Shown: piece after piece, positions 54,184 through 64,000 of the stretch
Layout: each line of letters opens with the position of its first letter
Numbering within the stretch: position 1 is the first letter of the stretch
From: Siphonodentalium dalli
Lineage: Eukaryota > Mollusca > Scaphopoda > Gadilida > Siphonodentaliidae
Direction of reading: 5' to 3'
NCBI GenBank assembly: GCA_032622095.1
Contig: CP136069.1
Location: forward strand, 164,046,394 to 164,110,393
DNA length: 64,000 nucleotides
Notes under the pieces: generated by a model
Database searches by the model: none
The model's input: the letters and a program-made list of their open reading frames with translations, nothing else
What the model was told of the DNA's origin: nothing
Made by a program: the position numbers and the translations under genes

Positions 54184-55232
54184 CATGTGGGGACTGACCA
54201 TAATGTTGGCAGCGGAGTAGGAAATTTCCTATCTTATATTGAATCTGTATACTTCCTATAGGAATTGCCTTTTGTATCGCGCTTCTTTTGAAGAGGCGAT
54301 CCTCAGCTGTTTGGATTTGTGGAACGTCATCGCATGGCATCAACATTGCAATATATTTGTTGCGTCACCACAATGAAATACTATACCTATGCAGGTTGGA
54401 AACGCGATCCCTATTGTGTGCGATGGGAATCACGTGCTTGTGTCCTGAGTCTAATTGACACACGAACAACCTAAGAGGTTTAGGAGGAACTATATTGAGT
54501 TAACCATTCCTGTTGTATCTAATTGTTGGATGCAGACATAAGTAATGCATGGATACGTATCAACAATTAGATACTTCCACTAGATGAAGGCAGATGGATG
54601 GATGGGTGCACATTTGTGTGCTGATTACACTTAGTTGTACATGTGGCACCACGAGTATACACTCGGGTCACTAATTAACAATACTACATTAATCTTGTAG
54701 CTGAGGTGACACAGCACATATACAGCTACATTATCACTATAGCTATACTCACTAATATCCCAAATAAATTGGGGCACCTTGACGTGCAGATGATGGGTGT
54801 ATACCAAATCTCGACTTTCAACGTACCCGAACATTGGGTGAAATATTGATGTAAACGGTGAAATATTGTCGAACCAACGCTCTTTATTCAATCTAAACAC
54901 TGACCATAATGTTGACAGCGGAGTAGGAAATTTCCTATCTTATATTGAAATTGCAATAATGAATCGGACTTCATTGCCAGGAGGGATATATTTGTGGTAA
55001 AACTACGGAAACGAGGATACTCTGGCTCAGAAATTCAACAATACATGGCTGATATTAAATTCACAGATCGAAATTCCTACCTGACGAGGAGCGAAATGGG
55101 TACGAAACAGGGCATACACAATGTATTAAACCTTAACATCAAGAAATTTCCTATCTTATATTAAATCATATTAAGCAAACGGAAGCTTTCCAATATCTAC
55201 ACAGATCGTCTAACCACCCTACCAACAATTTT

Positions 55233-55625
55233 AGGTCGTTTGTACGAGGGGAATGCATACGATATCTGAGAAATTGCAATAATGAATAGTACTTTATTGC
55301 CAGGAGGGATATATTTGTGGTAAAACTACAAAAACGAGGATATTCTGGCTCTGATATTCAACAATACATGGGTGATATTAAATTCACAGATCGAAATTCC
55401 TACCTGACGAGAAGCGGGATGGATACGAAACAGGGCATACACAATGTATTACCCACCACAACATATCATAAAGGTTCCAATAATTTATCAAGAACATTGG
55501 GAAAATATTGGAACATGATTTCCGATTCTATCCGATTGAATGCGGTTTTTGTTGACTCTAAACCTAGCATTATTTATAAAAGGGGCCGAAATCTGGGAGA
55601 AATCATCTCTATCAAACGAGTCTAA
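55233..55625 (+). pseudogene. Penelope-like reverse transcriptase fragment, array unit 3
   Basis: Same frame, stop and length as in unit 2. Confidence 0.75.
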
Positions 55626-56444
55626 CATACATGCACATTATACCAAGGTGGAACATGGACGGAAAATGCAAAATGGGATAGCAGCACAAACTAGGAAAAT
55701 CTATATCATACATCTATATAGTGGAACTTTTAAGAGTCGAACCAAATTTCACACATGGGTTGGAATCTGAGATTACTTATCAGTAGTCAATTTATCCCCG
55801 ACAGGAAGGCACGGATCGTGACAGGGGTTATCGATGCCATTTTAATGACTTGAAACTTAAAAGCAGACTGCACCTCGTAAAACATCCCCACAGGGCGTGA
55901 ACGAGTGGCTTGATCCAGTGAAATACCTGCTGACGAGCAGAACAAAGAAAGCTCCCTTGATGTTAATGTGAACAATTCTATTAGTGAGAGGCTTGTCGAA
56001 CTCCACCCAGCTGGTTTGTAGGGACCACGCGTGAGATTGAGTTCCATTCAGATAGCAGATCTACTCTAGGAAGTTGATGTCCTATGAAATACAAACAATT
56101 CACTGGATTGGTGTGAAATTCTCACAAAATCAGACTGGGCTAAACACCCTGGATTTACTAAATCCTGCTATACACAGGTTTCGGCGACATTCTCGCAAAT
56201 ATCACAGAATTATAGTGAATTGAAGCAAAGATCACAGAATTATATTGGGCTATACACCCTTGAGTAACTAAATCCTGCTACACACAGGTTATAACGACAT
56301 ACTCGCAAATATTGGAGTACAGACACCCCAGAAAGGTGTAGTTTGGCCAAAGTTTTTGGCATAATTTGAGTATGCATCATAACTGCATACCGACTTGTTT
56401 TTCGCTAACACATATAATATGGTATACTTACACATGGATGGGTT

Positions 56445-56621
56445 ACATACCTGATGAGACAGACCCTCATTTAACCATAATTCTGGTTAAATGTAAATGT
56501 AGTCGAAACATTGCTACCACCAGGAATTCCCATTCTGTGACTGCACACCACATGAATTGGGTAAAATGTATAATTGTGGTATTATGTAGTGGTGACGCAC
56601 TCATGTTGCAATGTAGTATGT
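56445..56621 (+). ncRNA. Hammerhead ribozyme, array unit 3
   Basis: Core boxes and all three stems unchanged; predicted cut after 56615. Confidence 0.87.
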
Positions 56622-57670
56622 CATGTGGGGACTGACCATAATGTTGGCAGCGGAGTAGGAAATTTCCTATCTTATATTGAATCTGTATACTTCCTATAGG
56701 AATTGCCTTTTGTATCGCGCTTCTTTTGAAGAGGCGATCCTCAGCTGTTTGGATTTGTGGAACGTCATCGCATGGCATCAACATTGCAATATATTTGTTG
56801 CGTCACCACAATGAAATACTATACCTATGCAGGTTGGAAACGCGATCCCTATTGTGTGCGATGGGAATCACGTGCTTGTGTCCTGAGTCTAATTGACACA
56901 CGAACAACCTAAGAGGTTTAGGAGGAACTATATTGAGTTAACCATTCCTGTTGTATCTAATTGTTGGATGCAGACATAAGTAATGCATGGATACGTATCA
57001 ACAATTAGATACTTCCACTAGATGAAGGCAGATGGATGGATGGGTGCACATTTGTGTGCTGATTACACTTAGTTGTACATGTGGCACCACGAGTATACAC
57101 TCGGGTCACTAATTAACAATACTACATTAATCTTGTAGCTGAGGTGACACAGCACATATACAGCTACATTATCACTATAGCTATACTCACTAATATCCCA
57201 AATAAATTGGGGCACCTTGACGTGCAGATGATGGGTGTATACCAAATCTCGACTTTCAACGTACCCGAACATTGGGTGAAATATTGATGTAAACGGTGAA
57301 ATATTGTCGAACCAACGCTCTTTATTCAATCTAAACACTGACCATAATGTTGACAGCGGAGTAGGAAATTTCCTATCTTATATTGAAATTGCAATAATGA
57401 ATCGGACTTCATTGCCAGGAGGGATATATTTGTGGTAAAACTACGGAAACGAGGATACTCTGGCTCAGAAATTCAACAATACATGGCTGATATTAAATTC
57501 ACAGATCGAAATTCCTACCTGACGAGGAGCGAAATGGGTACGAAACAGGGCATACACAATGTATTAAACCTTAACATCAAGAAATTTCCTATCTTATATT
57601 AAATCATATTAAGCAAACGGAAGCTTTCCAATATCTACACAGATCGTCTAACCACCCTACCAACAATTTT

Positions 57671-58063
57671 AGGTCGTTTGTACGAGGGGAATGCATACGA
57701 TATCTGAGAAATTGCAATAATGAATAGTACTTTATTGCCAGGAGGGATATATTTGTGGTAAAACTACAAAAACGAGGATATTCTGGCTCTGATATTCAAC
57801 AATACATGGGTGATATTAAATTCACAGATCGAAATTCCTACCTGACGAGAAGCGGGATGGATACGAAACAGGGCATACACAATGTATTACCCACCACAAC
57901 ATATCATAAAGGTTCCAATAATTTATCAAGAACATTGGGAAAATATTGGAACATGATTTCCGATTCTATCCGATTGAATGCGGTTTTTGTTGACTCTAAA
58001 CCTAGCATTATTTATAAAAGGGGCCGAAATCTGGGAGAAATCATCTCTATCAAACGAGTCTAA
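57671..58063 (+). pseudogene. Penelope-like reverse transcriptase fragment, array unit 4
   Basis: Same frame, stop and length as in unit 2. Confidence 0.75.
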
Positions 58064-58882
58064 CATACATGCACATTATACCAAGGTGGAACATGGACGG
58101 AAAATGCAAAATGGGATAGCAGCACAAACTAGGAAAATCTATATCATACATCTATATAGTGGAACTTTTAAGAGTCGAACCAAATTTCACACATGGGTTG
58201 GAATCTGAGATTACTTATCAGTAGTCAATTTATCCCCGACAGGAAGGCACGGATCGTGACAGGGGTTATCGATGCCATTTTAATGACTTGAAACTTAAAA
58301 GCAGACTGCACCTCGTAAAACATCCCCACAGGGCGTGAACGAGTGGCTTGATCCAGTGAAATACCTGCTGACGAGCAGAACAAAGAAAGCTCCCTTGATG
58401 TTAATGTGAACAATTCTATTAGTGAGAGGCTTGTCGAACTCCACCCAGCTGGTTTGTAGGGACCACGCGTGAGATTGAGTTCCATTCAGATAGCAGATCT
58501 ACTCTAGGAAGTTGATGTCCTATGAAATACAAACAATTCACTGGATTGGTGTGAAATTCTCACAAAATCAGACTGGGCTAAACACCCTGGATTTACTAAA
58601 TCCTGCTATACACAGGTTTCGGCGACATTCTCGCAAATATCACAGAATTATAGTGAATTGAAGCAAAGATCACAGAATTATATTGGGCTATACACCCTTG
58701 AGTAACTAAATCCTGCTACACACAGGTTATAACGACATACTCGCAAATATTGGAGTACAGACACCCCAGAAAGGTGTAGTTTGGCCAAAGTTTTTGGCAT
58801 AATTTGAGTATGCATCATAACTGCATACCGACTTGTTTTTCGCTAACACATATAATATGGTATACTTACACATGGATGGGTT

Positions 58883-59059
58883 ACATACCTGATGAGACAG
58901 ACCCTCATTTAACCATAATTCTGGTTAAATGTAAATGTAGTCGAAACATTGCTACCACCAGGAATTCCCATTCTGTGACTGCACACCACATGAATTGGGT
59001 AAAATGTATAATTGTGGTATTATGTAGTGGTGACGCACTCATGTTGCAATGTAGTATGT
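58883..59059 (+). ncRNA. Hammerhead ribozyme, array unit 4
   Basis: Core boxes and all three stems unchanged; predicted cut after 59053. Confidence 0.87.
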
Positions 59060-60108
59060 CATGTGGGGACTGACCATAATGTTGGCAGCGGAGTAGGAAA
59101 TTTCCTATCTTATATTGAATCTGTATACTTCCTATAGGAATTGCCTTTTGTATCGCGCTTCTTTTGAAGAGGCGATCCTCAGCTGTTTGGATTTGTGGAA
59201 CGTCATCGCATGGCATCAACATTGCAATATATTTGTTGCGTCACCACAATGAAATACTATACCTATGCAGGTTGGAAACGCGATCCCTATTGTGTGCGAT
59301 GGGAATCACGTGCTTGTGTCCTGAGTCTAATTGACACACGAACAACCTAAGAGGTTTAGGAGGAACTATATTGAGTTAACCATTCCTGTTGTATCTAATT
59401 GTTGGATGCAGACATAAGTAATGCATGGATACGTATCAACAATTAGATACTTCCACTAGATGAAGGCAGATGGATGGATGGGTGCACATTTGTGTGCTGA
59501 TTACACTTAGTTGTACATGTGGCACCACGAGTATACACTCGGGTCACTAATTAACAATACTACATTAATCTTGTAGCTGAGGTGACACAGCACATATACA
59601 GCTACATTATCACTATAGCTATACTCACTAATATCCCAAATAAATTGGGGCACCTTGACGTGCAGATGATGGGTGTATACCAAATCTCGACTTTCAACGT
59701 ACCCGAACATTGGGTGAAATATTGATGTAAACGGTGAAATATTGTCGAACCAACGCTCTTTATTCAATCTAAACACTGACCATAATGTTGACAGCGGAGT
59801 AGGAAATTTCCTATCTTATATTGAAATTGCAATAATGAATCGGACTTCATTGCCAGGAGGGATATATTTGTGGTAAAACTACGGAAACGAGGATACTCTG
59901 GCTCAGAAATTCAACAATACATGGCTGATATTAAATTCACAGATCGAAATTCCTACCTGACGAGGAGCGAAATGGGTACGAAACAGGGCATACACAATGT
60001 ATTAAACCTTAACATCAAGAAATTTCCTATCTTATATTAAATCATATTAAGCAAACGGAAGCTTTCCAATATCTACACAGATCGTCTAACCACCCTACCA
60101 ACAATTTT

Positions 60109-60501
60109 AGGTCGTTTGTACGAGGGGAATGCATACGATATCTGAGAAATTGCAATAATGAATAGTACTTTATTGCCAGGAGGGATATATTTGTGGTAAA
60201 ACTACAAAAACGAGGATATTCTGGCTCTGATATTCAACAATACATGGGTGATATTAAATTCACAGATCGAAATTCCTACCTGACGAGAAGCGGGATGGAT
60301 ACGAAACAGGGCATACACAATGTATTACCCACCACAACATATCATAAAGGTTCCAATAATTTATCAAGAACATTGGGAAAATATTGGAACATGATTTCCG
60401 ATTCTATCCGATTGAATGCGGTTTTTGTTGACTCTAAACCTAGCATTATTTATAAAAGGGGCCGAAATCTGGGAGAAATCATCTCTATCAAACGAGTCTA
60501 A
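60109..60501 (+). pseudogene. Penelope-like reverse transcriptase fragment, array unit 5
   Basis: Same frame, stop and length as in unit 2. Confidence 0.75.
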
Positions 60502-61320
60502 CATACATGCACATTATACCAAGGTGGAACATGGACGGAAAATGCAAAATGGGATAGCAGCACAAACTAGGAAAATCTATATCATACATCTATATAGTGG
60601 AACTTTTAAGAGTCGAACCAAATTTCACACATGGGTTGGAATCTGAGATTACTTATCAGTAGTCAATTTATCCCCGACAGGAAGGCACGGATCGTGACAG
60701 GGGTTATCGATGCCATTTTAATGACTTGAAACTTAAAAGCAGACTGCACCTCGTAAAACATCCCCACAGGGCGTGAACGAGTGGCTTGATCCAGTGAAAT
60801 ACCTGCTGACGAGCAGAACAAAGAAAGCTCCCTTGATGTTAATGTGAACAATTCTATTAGTGAGAGGCTTGTCGAACTCCACCCAGCTGGTTTGTAGGGA
60901 CCACGCGTGAGATTGAGTTCCATTCAGATAGCAGATCTACTCTAGGAAGTTGATGTCCTATGAAATACAAACAATTCACTGGATTGGTGTGAAATTCTCA
61001 CAAAATCAGACTGGGCTAAACACCCTGGATTTACTAAATCCTGCTATACACAGGTTTCGGCGACATTCTCGCAAATATCACAGAATTATAGTGAATTGAA
61101 GCAAAGATCACAGAATTATATTGGGCTATACACCCTTGAGTAACTAAATCCTGCTACACACAGGTTATAACGACATACTCGCAAATATTGGAGTACAGAC
61201 ACCCCAGAAAGGTGTAGTTTGGCCAAAGTTTTTGGCATAATTTGAGTATGCATCATAACTGCATACCGACTTGTTTTTCGCTAACACATATAATATGGTA
61301 TACTTACACATGGATGGGTT

Positions 61321-61497
61321 ACATACCTGATGAGACAGACCCTCATTTAACCATAATTCTGGTTAAATGTAAATGTAGTCGAAACATTGCTACCACCAGG
61401 AATTCCCATTCTGTGACTGCACACCACATGAATTGGGTAAAATGTATAATTGTGGTATTATGTAGTGGTGACGCACTCATGTTGCAATGTAGTATGT
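61321..61497 (+). ncRNA. Hammerhead ribozyme, array unit 5
   Basis: Core boxes and all three stems unchanged; predicted cut after 61491. Confidence 0.87.
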
Positions 61498-62546
61498 CAT
61501 GTGGGGACTGACCATAATGTTGGCAGCGGAGTAGGAAATTTCCTATCTTATATTGAATCTGTATACTTCCTATAGGAATTGCCTTTTGTATCGCGCTTCT
61601 TTTGAAGAGGCGATCCTCAGCTGTTTGGATTTGTGGAACGTCATCGCATGGCATCAACATTGCAATATATTTGTTGCGTCACCACAATGAAATACTATAC
61701 CTATGCAGGTTGGAAACGCGATCCCTATTGTGTGCGATGGGAATCACGTGCTTGTGTCCTGAGTCTAATTGACACACGAACAACCTAAGAGGTTTAGGAG
61801 GAACTATATTGAGTTAACCATTCCTGTTGTATCTAATTGTTGGATGCAGACATAAGTAATGCATGGATACGTATCAACAATTAGATACTTCCACTAGATG
61901 AAGGCAGATGGATGGATGGGTGCACATTTGTGTGCTGATTACACTTAGTTGTACATGTGGCACCACGAGTATACACTCGGGTCACTAATTAACAATACTA
62001 CATTAATCTTGTAGCTGAGGTGACACAGCACATATACAGCTACATTATCACTATAGCTATACTCACTAATATCCCAAATAAATTGGGGCACCTTGACGTG
62101 CAGATGATGGGTGTATACCAAATCTCGACTTTCAACGTACCCGAACATTGGGTGAAATATTGATGTAAACGGTGAAATATTGTCGAACCAACGCTCTTTA
62201 TTCAATCTAAACACTGACCATAATGTTGACAGCGGAGTAGGAAATTTCCTATCTTATATTGAAATTGCAATAATGAATCGGACTTCATTGCCAGGAGGGA
62301 TATATTTGTGGTAAAACTACGGAAACGAGGATACTCTGGCTCAGAAATTCAACAATACATGGCTGATATTAAATTCACAGATCGAAATTCCTACCTGACG
62401 AGGAGCGAAATGGGTACGAAACAGGGCATACACAATGTATTAAACCTTAACATCAAGAAATTTCCTATCTTATATTAAATCATATTAAGCAAACGGAAGC
62501 TTTCCAATATCTACACAGATCGTCTAACCACCCTACCAACAATTTT

Positions 62547-62939
62547 AGGTCGTTTGTACGAGGGGAATGCATACGATATCTGAGAAATTGCAATAATGAA
62601 TAGTACTTTATTGCCAGGAGGGATATATTTGTGGTAAAACTACAAAAACGAGGATATTCTGGCTCTGATATTCAACAATACATGGGTGATATTAAATTCA
62701 CAGATCGAAATTCCTACCTGACGAGAAGCGGGATGGATACGAAACAGGGCATACACAATGTATTACCCACCACAACATATCATAAAGGTTCCAATAATTT
62801 ATCAAGAACATTGGGAAAATATTGGAACATGATTTCCGATTCTATCCGATTGAATGCGGTTTTTGTTGACTCTAAACCTAGCATTATTTATAAAAGGGGC
62901 CGAAATCTGGGAGAAATCATCTCTATCAAACGAGTCTAA
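62547..62939 (+). pseudogene. Penelope-like reverse transcriptase fragment, array unit 6
   Basis: Same frame, stop and length as in unit 2; this unit is cut by the window edge further right. Confidence 0.75.
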
Positions 62940-63758
62940 CATACATGCACATTATACCAAGGTGGAACATGGACGGAAAATGCAAAATGGGATAGCAGCA
63001 CAAACTAGGAAAATCTATATCATACATCTATATAGTGGAACTTTTAAGAGTCGAACCAAATTTCACACATGGGTTGGAATCTGAGATTACTTATCAGTAG
63101 TCAATTTATCCCCGACAGGAAGGCACGGATCGTGACAGGGGTTATCGATGCCATTTTAATGACTTGAAACTTAAAAGCAGACTGCACCTCGTAAAACATC
63201 CCCACAGGGCGTGAACGAGTGGCTTGATCCAGTGAAATACCTGCTGACGAGCAGAACAAAGAAAGCTCCCTTGATGTTAATGTGAACAATTCTATTAGTG
63301 AGAGGCTTGTCGAACTCCACCCAGCTGGTTTGTAGGGACCACGCGTGAGATTGAGTTCCATTCAGATAGCAGATCTACTCTAGGAAGTTGATGTCCTATG
63401 AAATACAAACAATTCACTGGATTGGTGTGAAATTCTCACAAAATCAGACTGGGCTAAACACCCTGGATTTACTAAATCCTGCTATACACAGGTTTCGGCG
63501 ACATTCTCGCAAATATCACAGAATTATAGTGAATTGAAGCAAAGATCACAGAATTATATTGGGCTATACACCCTTGAGTAACTAAATCCTGCTACACACA
63601 GGTTATAACGACATACTCGCAAATATTGGAGTACAGACACCCCAGAAAGGTGTAGTTTGGCCAAAGTTTTTGGCATAATTTGAGTATGCATCATAACTGC
63701 ATACCGACTTGTTTTTCGCTAACACATATAATATGGTATACTTACACATGGATGGGTT

Positions 63759-63935
63759 ACATACCTGATGAGACAGACCCTCATTTAACCATAATTCTGG
63801 TTAAATGTAAATGTAGTCGAAACATTGCTACCACCAGGAATTCCCATTCTGTGACTGCACACCACATGAATTGGGTAAAATGTATAATTGTGGTATTATG
63901 TAGTGGTGACGCACTCATGTTGCAATGTAGTATGT
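63759..63935 (+). ncRNA. Hammerhead ribozyme, array unit 6
   Basis: Complete before the window edge; predicted cut after 63929. Confidence 0.87.
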
Positions 63936-64000
63936 CATGTGGGGACTGACCATAATGTTGGCAGCGGAGTAGGAAATTTCCTATCTTATATTGAATCTGT

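Larger units (their letters stand above)
50197..64000. repeat. Head-to-tail array of a 2,438-bp unit, about 5.7 copies, open at right edge
   Basis: Every landmark recurs at exactly 2,438 bp (for example the GTGGTAAAACTAC start at 50441, 52879, 55317, 57755, 60193, 62631). The only difference I noticed by eye is one base in the first unit (AAACGCGG versus AAACGAGG near 50460). Each unit holds a decayed Penelope-like reverse transcriptase segment, a second shorter copy of part of it, a hammerhead ribozyme and a perfect 14-bp hairpin (52077-52136, GTATCTAATTGTTG and complement). A roughly 50-bp direct repeat starting CTGACCATAATGTTG occurs twice per unit (51758 and 52462). Confidence 0.95.

Overview
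This window is eukaryotic, non-coding-rich DNA from an animal genome, most likely a marine invertebrate. Two things point there. One is a single clear exon of a neuronal calcium sensor protein (neurocalcin/hippocalcin type), minus strand 4596-4973, ending in a canonical splice donor. The other is a dense, nested population of DNA transposons and foldback elements plus a Penelope-like retroelement array. Phylum cannot be fixed from sequence alone; mollusc, amphioxus or another marine invertebrate are all possible. I found no prokaryotic gene organisation, CRISPR, rRNA or intact tRNA. The calcium sensor exon is the only host coding sequence I can support; its remaining exons must lie left of the window.

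From 1 to about 17.7 kb and from 25 to 50 kb the DNA is a mosaic of non-autonomous elements. Their target-site duplications (TSDs) can be read directly. There is a 1.2-kb element with a perfect 8-bp TSD (hAT-like), carrying inside it an element with a TAA TSD (Harbinger-like). A many-copy family of about 430 bp, with hairpins at both ends, has near-perfect 8-bp TSDs (hAT-like). A long palindrome of about 215 bp is flanked by TA and starts CAGT (Tc1/mariner-like). Several families start CCCTTT or CCT and are flanked by TTAA (piggyBac-like). One element has a perfect 9-bp TSD (Mutator-like). Paralogous copies elsewhere in the window act as empty sites for several insertions. I call the TTAA families type i (CCCTTTACCCAACA ends), ii (CCCTTTGAGTGCCAGG), iii (same ends as ii, different core), iv (CCTTTCATGACGGGAGC) and v (CCTCTTCGCT).

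From 17,986 to 24,553 lies a 6.57-kb element with long terminal inverted repeats and a TAT duplication. It has split a type iv element. It has no recognisable transposase. Instead it is packed with tandem repeats: a 154-bp repeat and an 11-bp minisatellite that share the motif GAGCTCGCA, a G-run minisatellite, two degenerate tandem arrays in opposite orientation, and 380-bp repeats at the right end. Between 34,865 and 37,789 a tandem duplication of about 1.46 kb has its joint exactly at a TTAA at the end of a type i element. From 37,917 to 41,689 a 3.8-kb TTAA-flanked element sits inside another type iv element.

From 50,197 to the right edge is a head-to-tail array of a 2,438-bp unit (about 5.7 copies, nearly identical). 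Each unit carries a decayed fragment of a Penelope-like reverse transcriptase. On the same strand it also carries a complete hammerhead ribozyme fold: a 6-bp stem I, the CTGATGA and GAAA core boxes, a 7-bp stem III and a GUA cleavage triplet. If transcribed, the array is predicted to self-cleave into 2,438-nt monomers. This is the most interesting system in the window.
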